Shown here one piece after another: positions 41,053-50,180 of a stretch of DNA of 52,576 bases. Source of the stretch: CANNDT01 sp945876205 (GTDB taxonomy: Bacteria > Acidobacteriota > Vicinamibacteria > Vicinamibacterales > UBA2999); assembly GCA_947503365.1 (NCBI GenBank), contig CANNDT010000021.1, positions 1 to 52,576 on the forward strand, given 5' to 3'. The translations under genes and the position numbers were made by a program. How positions within the stretch are numbered: the stretch's first letter is position 1; every line of letters begins with the position of its first letter. The notes beneath the pieces are model-generated. The model made no database searches. It saw only the letters and a list, made by a program, of their open reading frames with translations, and was not told the DNA's origin.

Positions 41053-42120
41053 TTCCGAGTCGGTAAGCGCCGCCGTGACGGCTCTGGTCATGTCCGCCGT
41101 CGTCGCGCGACCGCCAAGGTCCGGCGTCCTCACGCTCGCGTCGCCGATGACGCGCTCGATGGCGCTGAGGATCTTGTCGTGCGCGCCGCGCTCGCCAAGA
41201 TGATCGAGCATCATCGCACCCGCCCAGATCGCCGCGATCGGGTTGGCGATGCCCTTGCCGGCGATATCGGGAGCGGACCCGTGAATCGGCTCGAACATCG
41301 ACGGCGTCATCCGCTCGGGATTGATGTTGCCGCCCGGCGCCACGCCCAGGCTGCCGGAGATCGCCGACCCGATGTCGGTGAGGATATCGCCGAACAGGTT
41401 CGAGGCGACGATCACGTCGAGCGTCTGTGGATGCGTGATCATCCGCGCTGCCATGGCGTCGACGTGATACTTGCGGTATTCGACCTGCGGAAACTCTTTC
41501 GCGACGCCGCCGACCACCTCATCCCAGAACACCATCACATGCTGCAGCGCGTTTGATTTCGTCGCGCTCGCGAGCATCTTGCGTGGCCGTCCTGCCGCGA
41601 GAGTGAACGCGTAGCGGGCGATCCGCTCGATGCCCATTCGCGTAAAGACGCCGGTCTGCTCGGCCAGCTCGTTCGGCGTGCCTGCATGGAGCCGTCCGCC
41701 GATGCCGCAGTACTCGCCCTCGGAGTTCTCGCGCACGCAGATCATGTCGATGTCGGCGGCGGTGCGGTTGGCCAGCGGCGAACTGATCCCCGGGAGCAGT
41801 CGCATCGGGCGCAGGTTCACGTACTGCAGGAGCTTCTGCCGCAGCGGCAGGATCAGCTCGCGCGCCGAGACGGCATCTGACACGCGCGGGTCGCCGATGG
41901 CGCCGAGGTAGATCGCGTCGAAAGCCATCAGCTGCTCGACGCCGTCGGGGTCCATCATGCGGCCGTGCTTCAGGTAAAAGTCGCAACCCCACGGCAACGG
42001 CGTGAACTCGCACGCGAAGCCGCCGCCGGCGGCCGCGATCTTCAGTACTTCGATCCCCGCCGGAATTACTTCCTGGCCGATGCCGTCGCCGGCGATCACC
42101 GCAATCCTGTAGCTCTTCAT
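41026..42120 (-). CDS. tartrate/D-malate-type decarboxylating dehydrogenase (isopropylmalate/isocitrate dehydrogenase family)
   Basis: 364 aa. Family motifs: IAVIAGDGIGQEVIPAGIEV, LRQKLLQYVNLRPMRLLPG, ENSEGEYCGIGG, ATKSNALQHVMVFWDEVV and SNLFGDILTDIGSAISGSLG, followed by FEPIHGSAPDIAGKGIANPI. The DFYLKHGRMMDPDG and NLRPMRLLPGISSPLA stretches point to the tartrate dehydrogenase/D-malate dehydrogenase branch; no leu genes are nearby. NAD-dependent oxidation and decarboxylation of a 2-hydroxyacid is expected. The C-terminal tail is repeat-derived. Confidence 0.88.
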   Translation of the reverse strand: MKSYRIAVIAGDGIGQEVIPAGIEVLKIAAAGGGFACEFTPLPWGCDFYLKHGRMMDPDGVEQLMAFDAIYLGAIGDPRVSDAVSARELILPLRQKLLQYVNLRPMRLLPGISSPLANRTAADIDMICVRENSEGEYCGIGGRLHAGTPNELAEQTGVFTRMGIERIARYAFTLAAGRPRKMLASATKSNALQHVMVFWDEVVGGVAKEFPQVEYRKYHVDAMAARMITHPQTLDVIVASNLFGDILTDIGSAISGSLGVAPGGNINPERMTPSMFEPIHGSAPDIAGKGIANPIAAIWAGAMMLDHLGERGAHDKILSAIERVIGDASVRTPDLGGRATTADMTRAVTAALTDSEATKGTKPK

Positions 42121-42156
42121 ATCGTTCCAATGCTAGACGTTTTCGATGAGACGGGC

Positions 42157-42180
42157 CACAGAGACACAGAGACACGGAGC
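42157..42180 (+). repeat. CACAGAGA octamer repeat, three units
   Basis: CACAGAGA, CACAGAGA, CACGGAGC in the 72-base gap between the symporter stop and the dehydrogenase start. Same period and similar sequence as the CACCGAGG repeats at 6.1, 6.5 and 52.4 kb. Confidence 0.8.
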
Positions 42181-42192
42181 GAAACACAAAAA

Positions 42193-43578
42193 TTAATCAG
42201 GGTGAGACCATCGCACCATGACTCCGAACACGATCGCTGCAGCCGTTACCCCGGCCAGCGTTGGATCCAGCCATCCGTAACGTCCGGCCAGCCCCACGCG
42301 CACCACGAATAATGTCAACACACCCGCAGCGATGGCGGCGAGCGCATCGCGCTCACGTGCCCGACGCACGTACAACCCACCCAGGATCGGCACCAACAGC
42401 GTGACGACCAGCAGCGAATAGAAGATGGTCAGCGCTCCAATCACCGTCTGCAGCCAGATGGCCATGACCACGCCGGCGATACCGCCGCCAAGCGCCGACA
42501 GCCGTGCCACGCGCAGGAGCTGCGCATCGCTCGCGTCTGGCGCAATGAAACGCTTGTAGAGGTCCTTCGACGCCGACGTCGAGATCATGAAGAGGATCGC
42601 GTCGCAGGTATCGACCTCGGTGGAGAACACCGCCGCAAGCGCCAGCGCGCCGAGCCACGGCGGCAACTGGCGCGTGAGGACAGTGGGGAGGACGGCGTTT
42701 GGGTCCGCGACGTCGATCCCGGCCGCCCGCCCGATCATCCCAATCAACACGGGGATGAACGCAAACAGGAGCAGTACCACCGCATTGATGCCGATGCCCA
42801 CGCGCAGCGCGCGCTCGCTCGCGGCGCCCCATGACTTCTGGATCAGGCCCGGCGAGATGATGAACGCGGGTCCAGTCAGCGCGAGCAGTGTCCATCCCGA
42901 TCCGGGTCCCGCCGAGTAGGTGACGTCGCTGAACGCCGGGGGCAACGACGAAAAGAGCGCGTTCAGCCCGCCGACGCTTTCGACCAGCACTGGAAGCGCC
43001 ACCGCAAAGCCGACCAGCATCACCGCGAGCTGCACGGTGTTGACCCATGCCGACCCGAGCAGTCCTCCGGCGGTGAAATAGATCGTCATGATGCCGCCGC
43101 CGATGAGCGCCCCGGCCCACCGGGGGATTCCGGTGATGACGTTCAGAATCGCGGCGCCGGCGATCAGTTGTCCTGCGAGCAGCGCCAGCGATCCAAGGCC
43201 GACCAGGGCCGTCGCACAGCCGCGGACCGCGGGTCCGTACCTGAACTCGAGGTAATCACCCGTCGTGTAGAAGTTGTGTGTACTGGCGAGACGCCACAGT
43301 CGTGGCGCCACCAACGTGGCAAACACGATCGATCCCAGGCCCGCGGAGCCAACCCACCACCAGGCGCTGATCCCGTCGCGGTATCCGAGCCACGCTGCGC
43401 CAACCGTCGACCCCGCCCCGATGTTGGCAGCGATCATCGTCGTGAAGATCAGCCCGGGCCCCAGCCTGCGGCCCGCCACGAAGAAGTCTCCGCTGTTGCG
43501 AACAAAGCGCGCCGTCCACAACCCGAGCGCGACAACGCCTACCGAGTAGACGATGAGAAGTGTGAGGTGGATGTTCAA
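42193..43578 (-). CDS. sodium:solute symporter family protein
   Basis: 461 aa from TTG 43578, which overlaps the upstream stop (TTGA). About 12-13 hydrophobic segments. SSS features: FVRNSGDFFVAGRRLGPGL, GSTVGAAWLGYRDGISAWWW, YLEFRYG and STEVDTCDAILFMISTSASK, the last being the Na+-site helix 8 region. Uptake of an organic acid, amino acid or sugar with Na+; substrate unknown. It is last in an operon with a P1 peptidase and an alpha/beta hydrolase. Confidence 0.9.
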   Translation of the reverse strand: MNIHLTLLIVYSVGVVALGLWTARFVRNSGDFFVAGRRLGPGLIFTTMIAANIGAGSTVGAAWLGYRDGISAWWWVGSAGLGSIVFATLVAPRLWRLASTHNFYTTGDYLEFRYGPAVRGCATALVGLGSLALLAGQLIAGAAILNVITGIPRWAGALIGGGIMTIYFTAGGLLGSAWVNTVQLAVMLVGFAVALPVLVESVGGLNALFSSLPPAFSDVTYSAGPGSGWTLLALTGPAFIISPGLIQKSWGAASERALRVGIGINAVVLLLFAFIPVLIGMIGRAAGIDVADPNAVLPTVLTRQLPPWLGALALAAVFSTEVDTCDAILFMISTSASKDLYKRFIAPDASDAQLLRVARLSALGGGIAGVVMAIWLQTVIGALTIFYSLLVVTLLVPILGGLYVRRARERDALAAIAAGVLTLFVVRVGLAGRYGWLDPTLAGVTAAAIVFGVMVRWSHPD

Positions 43579-44672
43579 CGCAGGCGGGTGGGAACCGTAC
43601 CGAGCTGCCGCGCCGACGGCAGTCCACCGAGGCTGTCCGCCTGGGCTGCCGCGCGGACGATCGCTTCCGCGAGCACGTCCGCGGCGAGGGCGCCGACGAT
43701 GCTCGCGTCGACCTGGCCGGTCCACCGGCCGGTCGCGAGCGCAAACACCGTATCGCCGTCGCCGATCGTATGCGACGGGCTGATCGCACGCGCCAGTCCG
43801 TCATCGGCCATCAACGCCACGCGGTTCACTTCAACCTTGCTGAGCCTGGCGTTGGTGGCGACCACGGCGATCGTCGTGTTGCCGCCGGCGCGGGGCGCCG
43901 CGGCCTGCATCAGGCTTCCGTCGCGCAGGAGCTTGCGCGCGTCGGCGAGCGCCTTGCCGTCCTGAGTGCGCACCCCGGCGACCACTTGTCCGGTCGTCGG
44001 ATCGATGACGTCGCCCACCGCGTTCACCGCCACGATTGCTCCGACCGTCAGGCCGTTTGGCAACCGTATCGCGGCCGACCCGATGCCGCTCTTCATGGAT
44101 CGATCGCGCCCCGCGACCTTGCCGATCGTCGCCCCGGCGCCCGCGCCGACATTGCCTTCCTGAACGGGACCGTCGGTGGCGGCGAGTGCCGCCTTGTAGC
44201 CGCAGTCGGCGGTCGGACGAACTGTCGGATCGCCGCCGAAGCCGAGGTCGAAGAGGATTGCCGACGGAACGATCGGAACGACGCCGGCCGCGCCGACATC
44301 CCATCCAATCTTGCGTTCGTCGAGATAACGGACGACGCCCTGCGAGGCATCGAGGCCGTAGGCACTGCCACCAGCCAGCACGATGGCGTTGACCTTGTCG
44401 ACGAGGTTGAGGGGATCGAGAAGATCGGTCTCGCGCGTGCCTGGAGCGCCGCCGCGCTGTGACACGCCGCCGGGCACGCCCTGGCCGTCGACGAGGACGA
44501 CGGTGCAGCCTGTTGGCCGCTCGGTCAGCGTGATCTGGCCAACTTTCAGTCCTTCGACTTCGGTCAGTCCCTTGCCTCGCGACGCGCTGTTGGATTGAGC
44601 CAGCGTCGATTGGGCGACAGCCATCGCTACCAGCATCCCACACACTGCGAGCACGAGAGCCGGCTTGTGCAT
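43575..44672 (-). CDS. secreted P1 family peptidase (DmpA/beta-aminopeptidase type)
   Basis: 365 aa with a signal peptide (PALVLAVCGMLVAMAVAQS). LTEVEGLKVGQIT and IVLAGGSAYGLDASQGV are typical P1 features. The autoprocessing site is in AGGNTTIAVVATNA, the Thr after Asn being the likely N-terminal nucleophile after self-cleavage. Such enzymes release N-terminal D- or beta-amino acids. ATG directly adjoins the hydrolase stop (TAAATG). Confidence 0.9.
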   Translation of the reverse strand: MHKPALVLAVCGMLVAMAVAQSTLAQSNSASRGKGLTEVEGLKVGQITLTERPTGCTVVLVDGQGVPGGVSQRGGAPGTRETDLLDPLNLVDKVNAIVLAGGSAYGLDASQGVVRYLDERKIGWDVGAAGVVPIVPSAILFDLGFGGDPTVRPTADCGYKAALAATDGPVQEGNVGAGAGATIGKVAGRDRSMKSGIGSAAIRLPNGLTVGAIVAVNAVGDVIDPTTGQVVAGVRTQDGKALADARKLLRDGSLMQAAAPRAGGNTTIAVVATNARLSKVEVNRVALMADDGLARAISPSHTIGDGDTVFALATGRWTGQVDASIVGALAADVLAEAIVRAAAQADSLGGLPSARQLGTVPTRLR

Positions 44673-46352
44673 TTACCGGATCGCGGCAAACGTCTTCGTC
44701 AGCCAGTCGTTAATCGCAGCCGTCACGTCCTTGCTGACGTTTCGATCCGTCAGCGTGGCGTATTCGTCCACTTCGCCGGTCACCGCGGGGACCAGCAGGT
44801 GGTTGACGCCTTTGACCGTCACCTCCGACACCGACTTCGACTTGCTCTGCTTGCGCGCGAGATCGGAGATGCGCCCCACGTGCGAGATGGGCACCTGCTT
44901 GTCGAGCTCGCCATGCACGAAGAGGATCGGCTGGCGAACGTCCTTGATCGCCTTCGCGGGATCGAACATCAGCAGGCTCTGGAACCAGGGTGTATCGGCC
45001 TGTCGTTTCACGTCCGCCGGCACCGCGTCCCAACCGCGTCCACTGATCACCGCCGCGTTGATCTTTGCTTGAAGCTCCACTTTCGCCTGGCGATCCGCAT
45101 CGGTGGCCTTCATCCGATCGAGTACGTGGCGCTGCTGTTCGAGGACAAGCTCTGAGCCGGTGACCGACGGAGCAGCGATGGCCGCGACGGCGGCGAAGCG
45201 CTTCTCGCGAGCCGCGGCGAGAAGGGCCACCCATGCGCCCTCGGAGTGGCCGACGACCGCGATGCGCTTCGGGTCGATGTCCTTGCGCGCGGCCAGCCAC
45301 TTCATCACCGCGACGGCATCCTCGGCGAAATCGTTCAGCGTTGCCGACTCCACTCGTCCGCCGCTCTGGCCGTAGCCGCGCTTGTCGAATCTGACGGCTA
45401 CGAAGCCCGCGTCAGCGATCGCTCCCGCGAGCTGGCCGAGCGTCGGCACGCCGGCGGCGACGCCGTCGCGGTCGCCGACGCCAGAGCCCGGCAGCAGGAT
45501 GACGGCCGGAAGACGCGCAGGCTGACCTGACGCTCCGCCTCTACCTACTGGAGTCGCAGGACGCGTGAGCGTCGCGCCGAGATTGAACCCGGCTGCGGGG
45601 ATGGTGACCGGCTCGTCACCAGGATTCGCGTAAGTCTGAAGGCGCGTCGTGGCCGACGAGACGTCGTCACGCACGATGTCGAGCTGCTGTGCCGGGATGC
45701 GAACGCTGATGAGATCGCCGGTGCCATCGACCGACAGCGTCATCGAGAGGATGCCGTTCGGATTGGCGAACAGCAGCTCGTAGGTGCGAACGTCGAGCGT
45801 CGTCGTTCCGGTTTGTATGCGCTGATTAGCGACCGCGGAGATCTGAATGCCCACTTCCGCGTACGGCGGAATGTAGGCCCTGATCTCGGCGCCAGCATTC
45901 AGCGGGGCCAGCCGGCGCGCGAGCGCCACGTGGGGCCCGAAGAAACCGTTCGGAAGAAGGACGGCGCCGGGGGTGATCTTGTCGGTCTTGGTGATCGGGA
46001 CGGCGCCCTGGTTGCCCTCGGAGATGGCGTTGCCGTCCTCGAACCGGGTGCGAAGGGTGAGAGGCTGGCCTTCGTTGGTCGATTCGAGCAGGACGGATTG
46101 CGGCGATCCATCAGCGCGGTAGCGAATCTCGAGCGTCCCGGAAGCCGTCACGGCGGGCGGGCTTCGCCGCGCCTGCGAGGTGATCGCCAGGCCGTTGGCG
46201 TCGTCGTGCGTCGTGACGTCCTCGCGTCCGATCGGCGCACCCTGGAGAAATATGGTGAACCCGCTCATTCGCGTCGCAGCCGGCGCCTGCTGAGCAGCCG
46301 CCGGCACCGCCAGGAGGAGGACGAGCGCCCAGATACAATAGGAAGAAGGCAT
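44673..46352 (-). CDS. secreted alpha/beta hydrolase with N-terminal beta domain
   Basis: 559 aa. A signal peptide (YCIWALVLLLAVPAAAQ), an N-terminal beta-rich domain of about 220 residues, then an alpha/beta hydrolase of the dipeptidyl-peptidase/esterase type: LPGSGVGDRDG oxyanion region, FDKRGYGQSGG, nucleophile elbow VVGHSEGAW, Asp in HGELDKQVP and His in GVNHLLVP. Likely an esterase or peptidase in the periplasm. First gene of the hydrolase-peptidase-symporter operon, which suggests degradation of a peptide or ester and uptake of a product. Confidence 0.88.
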   Translation of the reverse strand: MPSSYCIWALVLLLAVPAAAQQAPAATRMSGFTIFLQGAPIGREDVTTHDDANGLAITSQARRSPPAVTASGTLEIRYRADGSPQSVLLESTNEGQPLTLRTRFEDGNAISEGNQGAVPITKTDKITPGAVLLPNGFFGPHVALARRLAPLNAGAEIRAYIPPYAEVGIQISAVANQRIQTGTTTLDVRTYELLFANPNGILSMTLSVDGTGDLISVRIPAQQLDIVRDDVSSATTRLQTYANPGDEPVTIPAAGFNLGATLTRPATPVGRGGASGQPARLPAVILLPGSGVGDRDGVAAGVPTLGQLAGAIADAGFVAVRFDKRGYGQSGGRVESATLNDFAEDAVAVMKWLAARKDIDPKRIAVVGHSEGAWVALLAAAREKRFAAVAAIAAPSVTGSELVLEQQRHVLDRMKATDADRQAKVELQAKINAAVISGRGWDAVPADVKRQADTPWFQSLLMFDPAKAIKDVRQPILFVHGELDKQVPISHVGRISDLARKQSKSKSVSEVTVKGVNHLLVPAVTGEVDEYATLTDRNVSKDVTAAINDWLTKTFAAIR

Positions 46353-46372
46353 TTCTTCTCGAATCCTATCAG

Positions 46373-47389
46373 GTGTTCTCCGATTCTTACCTCGCCCTGA
46401 AACAAGCCGCTGCCATTGGCGCCGTTGCGCCGAGAACCGCCATCGGCATCTCGGGAAAAGACCGCGCAGCCTATCTGCAGGGGCTGCTCACCAACGATAT
46501 GCAGGCGCTCACGGCGGGCAGCGGCTGTTACGCCGCATGGCTCACCCCGCAGGGCCGCATGCTCACGGATCTGCACATCTTCGAATCGGGCGACATGATC
46601 CTGCTCGACGTGCCGGCCGAGCTCGCCCAGGCCACACTCCAGCGCCTTGACCAGTTCCTCTTCAGCGAGGACGTGCAGTTTGCGGATCTGTCCGAAGCGC
46701 TGACCAGCGTGTGGGTGCATGGACCGGCCGCCGGATCGATCCTCGAACGCGTGCTCACTCTTGATGCGGCGCGGCCCTTTACGGGCCGCGAGAACCTGAA
46801 TGACTGGCCCGAGTATCACAACGCACGCGCCGCGTTTTCAGGATCGCCCGTCGTCGTCGCACGCGTCAGCCAGCTTGGCGTTCCTGGTTTCTGCGTCTAC
46901 GTTGAACCGGCTCGCGCCGGTGATCTCAAGAACGCGCTCCAGGCGGCTGGCGCAACCATGGCCGATCCCGCGGCGATCGAGACGGCGCGGATCGAAGCGG
47001 GCTATCCGCTCTTCGGAATCGACATGACCGAAGACACGATTCCGCTCGAGGCGGGCATCGAAGACCGCGCGATCTCGCTCTCCAAGGGTTGCTACGTCGG
47101 ACAGGAAGTGATCATCCGCGTCCTGCATCGCGGGGGAGGACGCGTGGTGCGCAAGCTGATCGCACTGCGCCTCGAGGGAGAGCCTCCGGCGAGACGATCG
47201 AAGATCTGGTCAGGAGAGCGCGAAATTGGAGTCGTCACCAGCGCGGCGCCTTCGAGCCGGCTCGGGGCGATCGCCCTCGGCTACGTGCACCGTGATTTCG
47301 TCGATCCCGGAACGAAGGTCGAGATCGAAAGCGCGGATGGACGCACCGCGGCCGTCGTCAGCGAGCGGCCGATTCCAGTAGAAGCGTAA
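46373..47389 (+). CDS. ygfZ: folate-binding YgfZ/GcvT-like protein
   Basis: 338 aa from GTG. The YgfZ signature SKGCYVGQEVIIRVLHRGG with its Cys is at about 237-255. The N-terminal ISGKDRAAYLQGLLTNDMQA and CYAAWLTPQGRMLTDLHIF match the GcvT fold. YgfZ proteins use tetrahydrofolate and help maintain Fe-S enzymes (IscA pathway), which could matter for the radical SAM enzyme and MutY in this window. Overlaps the convergent NUDIX gene by 32 bases. Confidence 0.93.
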   Translation: MFSDSYLALKQAAAIGAVAPRTAIGISGKDRAAYLQGLLTNDMQALTAGSGCYAAWLTPQGRMLTDLHIFESGDMILLDVPAELAQATLQRLDQFLFSEDVQFADLSEALTSVWVHGPAAGSILERVLTLDAARPFTGRENLNDWPEYHNARAAFSGSPVVVARVSQLGVPGFCVYVEPARAGDLKNALQAAGATMADPAAIETARIEAGYPLFGIDMTEDTIPLEAGIEDRAISLSKGCYVGQEVIIRVLHRGGGRVVRKLIALRLEGEPPARRSKIWSGEREIGVVTSAAPSSRLGAIALGYVHRDFVDPGTKVEIESADGRTAAVVSERPIPVEA

Positions 47390-47741
47390 TCAACGCTTCA
47401 TCGGCGGGAGGGAATCCGAGCGACGCGAGCTCGTTGCGCGGCACCCACCGCATCTCCTGTCCGAGAAGAGGCCGCGGCGTCCCGACCAGCGTGCACCGGT
47501 AGAAGTAAAGCGCGATAGTCCGGTCCGGATACTCGTGGGTGGCGTGGAAGACCAGCTCGGCTACGGTGACGCCAGTGTCGAGCTCCTCGCGCATCTCTCT
47601 CTCGAGCGCCGCGGCGTGTGTCTCGGCCGGATCGATCTTCCCGCCCGGAAACTCCCACATCCCGGCAAGGTGAACGCCGGGCTGGCGCCGTGTCAGCAGG
47701 AAACGGTCGTCCTCTTCGATGACCGCGGCGACGACGATCAC
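47358..47741 (-). CDS. MutT-like NUDIX pyrophosphohydrolase
   Basis: 127 aa from GTG 47741. The NUDIX box is GGKIDPAETHAAALEREMRE followed by EL (Gx5Ex7REUxEExGU form), with MWEFPGG before it. QPGVHLAGMWEFPGGK is typical of 8-oxo-dGTP-type MutT or of the MutY C-terminal domain. The next repair gene, mutY at 49452, lacks its own NUDIX-like domain. It is 13 bases after the hybrid kinase stop. A longer frame exists but would overlap the kinase gene. Confidence 0.88.
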   Translation of the reverse strand: MIVVAAVIEEDDRFLLTRRQPGVHLAGMWEFPGGKIDPAETHAAALEREMREELDTGVTVAELVFHATHEYPDRTIALYFYRCTLVGTPRPLLGQEMRWVPRNELASLGFPPADEALITLLLESAAR

Positions 47742-47754
47742 GCCTCGACGTGGC

Positions 47755-49386
47755 TCACGCGCGACTGACGGGACTGTCGAGACAGAGCCTGACGCGGTCG
47801 GCGAGCTGGCCTGGCGTGAACGGCTTCTGCAGCAGCGGTACACCGCCCCAATACTTGCCGTTGGCCGGCGTCTCGTTGTCGGTATATCCCGACATGTAGA
47901 GCACGCGGAGGTCGGAGTTCTGCGGCATCAGCCGCGCGGCGAGGTTTGGTCCACTGAGGCCGGGCATTATGACATCGGTGACCAGCAGCTGAGGCTTGAC
48001 GCCCGCTGACTGGGACCATTCGAGCGCTTCCTCGGCGTTGCGGGCCAGGTGCACCGTGTAGCCACGGCGCCTCAGTGCTCGCGCGGAAAGCTCGCGAATA
48101 GCTTCGTTGTCTTCCACGAGCAGGATGGTCTCCGACCCGCCGCTTGCGAGGCCTGTCCGCACCTGGGGAATTGGCTCGTCCGGCACGGCCGACGTGACCG
48201 GCAGGTAGATGCGAATCGACGTTCCCCGCCCGGGCCCCGTATCCATCGCAATGCCGCCGCCGCTCTGATCGACGATGCCGTAGACCGTGGCGAGTCCGAG
48301 GCCGGTGCCCTTGCCCTTTGGCTTGGTGGTGAAGAATGGCTCGAAGGCGCGGGCACGCGTGGATTCTTCCATGCCGAGTCCCGTGTCGCTCACCGACAGC
48401 ATCGTGTAGGCGCCTGGAGAAAGCGTAAGACCCTCGGCCTCGAGCCGCTCGTCACCGAGCGTGACGTTCTCGGTGGTGATCGCGAGGCGTCCACCCGACG
48501 GCATCGCGTCGCGGGCATTCAGCACGAGGTTGACCAGCACCTGGTCCATCTGGCTGGCGTCGGCGCGGATGCGCGCCAGCTCCGGTGCGAGCTCGATCGT
48601 CGTCTGGATGTGGTCGCCGATGACGCGCGGCAGCATGTGGCGCAGGCCGGAGACGGTCTCGTTGAGATCCATCACCGTCGTATTCAGGAACTGCTTGCGG
48701 CTGAATGCGAGCAGCTGGCGCGTCAGCGCGGTCGCGCGATCGGCCGCCTTGCGAATCTCGCCAACGTCGCGTGCCGTGGGATCTTCCGGCTCGAGCCGCT
48801 CGCCGATCAGGTCGGCATAACCGACGACAGCGGTCAGGAGATTGTTGAAGTCGTGCGCGACCCCTCCCGCGAGGCGGCCGATCGCTTCCATCTTCTGCGC
48901 GTGCCGGAGCTGTTCTTCGCGATCGTGCAGGGTGCGCGCCGTGCGCCAGTGGCGAAGCGCATATCGAATCGAGCGCTCGAGCTGCGGACCGACGAGATGT
49001 TTTTCGACGTAGTCGGTCGCGCCGGCTTCGAGCGCTGCTTCGTCGAGCGCGCCGCTTCCGTATCCGGTGAGGAGGATGAGTGGCTTGCCGGCTCCGGAGG
49101 CCTTCGCCTCGCGGATCAACTCGAGGCCGGTGCCGTCGGGTAGCTGCTGATCGATGAGGAAGATGTCGTGCTCGTCCGCCTTGATTCGTTCGAGCCCTGC
49201 CGTGACGGTGGGCACGACCTCGAGCTCGCGCTCGAACTGCGCATCCGCAAGCGCCATCTCGATCAGCGCACCCGCCTGTGGATCGTCGTCCACCATGAGG
49301 ATGCGGACGACCCGCGGCTCCGCGTGGCGTCGCGTCGAGTCACGCTGCTGCTCAGCCAGACGAACAGTATCCATCGCACGATGCAT
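47755..49386 (-). CDS. hybrid histidine kinase with receiver domains at both ends
   Basis: 543 aa, soluble. N-terminal receiver (about 28-145: ILMVDDDPQAG, FLIDQQLPDG, LLTGYGSG), HisKA with GRLAGGVAHDFNNLLTAVVG, HATPase with NLVLNARDAMPSGG, DTGLGME and GKGTGLGLATVYGIV, and a C-terminal receiver (about 420-543: ILLVEDNEAIRE, LVTDVIMPGLSG, LLQKPFTPGQL). The HDFNN box is typical of hybrid kinases acting in phosphorelays. In the first receiver the usual Lys reads VEKHLVG. No output regulator is adjacent. ATG 49374 is a possible later start. Confidence 0.92.
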   Translation of the reverse strand: MHRAMDTVRLAEQQRDSTRRHAEPRVVRILMVDDDPQAGALIEMALADAQFERELEVVPTVTAGLERIKADEHDIFLIDQQLPDGTGLELIREAKASGAGKPLILLTGYGSGALDEAALEAGATDYVEKHLVGPQLERSIRYALRHWRTARTLHDREEQLRHAQKMEAIGRLAGGVAHDFNNLLTAVVGYADLIGERLEPEDPTARDVGEIRKAADRATALTRQLLAFSRKQFLNTTVMDLNETVSGLRHMLPRVIGDHIQTTIELAPELARIRADASQMDQVLVNLVLNARDAMPSGGRLAITTENVTLGDERLEAEGLTLSPGAYTMLSVSDTGLGMEESTRARAFEPFFTTKPKGKGTGLGLATVYGIVDQSGGGIAMDTGPGRGTSIRIYLPVTSAVPDEPIPQVRTGLASGGSETILLVEDNEAIRELSARALRRRGYTVHLARNAEEALEWSQSAGVKPQLLVTDVIMPGLSGPNLAARLMPQNSDLRVLYMSGYTDNETPANGKYWGGVPLLQKPFTPGQLADRVRLCLDSPVSRA

Positions 49387-49451
49387 CTGATGGGTACGCT
49401 AGCACGCGGTATCCGCGATCCGAGCTCAGCAGTAGGACTATGATCGCAAGC

Positions 49452-50138
49452 TCATCCGATATCCGAGAGCGATGGGTATGAACGGCACGCCTTGGTCATC
49501 GGGCACGCCGCGCATTTAGGTTTTCGCGCGACGCACACCGTTGCGCCAAGGTCCATGAGCGCCTGGTTGAAATCGAACACGTGCTTGTAGGGCACGAGCG
49601 TCTCGGAGAGCGCCCAGAGACGCTTCCGCATCGCGTGCGCCTTGGCGTCGCCGCGGCCGACGAAGACGCGAAAGAGCACGCGCGCAACGTTGGTGTCGAG
49701 GATCGCCGCGCGCTGGCCGAATGCGAAGCTCCGAATGGCGCCGGCGGTGTACGCGCCGATGCCCTTGAACGAGAGGAGCGTCTCTTCGTCCGAGGGGAGC
49801 TCTCCGCCGTAGCGCGCTACCGACTCACGGGCGATCGTGTGGAGGCGGCGCGGCCGGATGTTGTAGCCAAGCGGCCGCCACGCCGCGTCCACGTCCTGGT
49901 CCGGTGCCGACGCCAGCGCCGTGAGCGACGGGAACTTCTCCAGCCACTCGAGGTATTTCGGCAGCACGCGGTCCACCTGCGTCTGCTGCAGCATCATCTC
50001 CGACACCAGGATGTGGTACGGGTCGTCGGTGCGCCGCCACGGCAGGTCCCGGCCGTTGGCGCGATACCAGGTGAGGAGCTTCCGGCGAAACCGCTGGCGG
50101 GCGGCGGGGGCGGGCAGGGAAGAAGCGGACATCCGCAC
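49452..50138 (-). CDS. mutY: A/G-specific adenine glycosylase lacking the C-terminal NUDIX-like domain
   Basis: 228 aa against about 350 for the full enzyme. Catalytic Glu47 is in SEMMLQQTQVDRV, the helix-hairpin-helix and catalytic Asp are in FKGIGAYTAGAIRSFAFGQR and AAILDTNVARV, and the 4Fe-4S ligands fit CX6CX2CX5C (CVARKPKCAACPMTKAC). The protein ends 10 residues after the cluster, so the 8-oxoguanine-reading domain is missing. It should remove adenine opposite 8-oxoG, though with changed specificity. The similar thymine/uracil glycosylases of the MIG type have Tyr or Ser at other positions; the Glu and YTAGAI here favour MutY. Confidence 0.88.
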   Translation of the reverse strand: MRMSASSLPAPAARQRFRRKLLTWYRANGRDLPWRRTDDPYHILVSEMMLQQTQVDRVLPKYLEWLEKFPSLTALASAPDQDVDAAWRPLGYNIRPRRLHTIARESVARYGGELPSDEETLLSFKGIGAYTAGAIRSFAFGQRAAILDTNVARVLFRVFVGRGDAKAHAMRKRLWALSETLVPYKHVFDFNQALMDLGATVCVARKPKCAACPMTKACRSYPSLSDIG

Positions 50139-50139
50139 C

Positions 50140-50178
50140 TATAATTCCACGCGGGTGAAGATCTACCTAAACAGCTAA
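50140..50178 (+). promoter_or_regulatory. -10 element and seven-codon leader ORF before the adenosyltransferase
   Basis: TATAAT at 50140-50145, then a GTG nine bases later (50155) opening VKIYLNS with a TAA at 50176-50178, two bases before the ATG of the next gene, whose product begins MKIYTKT. The mini-ORF looks like an imperfect copy of the gene start (13 of 17 bases). It could couple translation or be a relic of a start-site shift. Confidence 0.4.
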
Positions 50179-50180
50179 CG

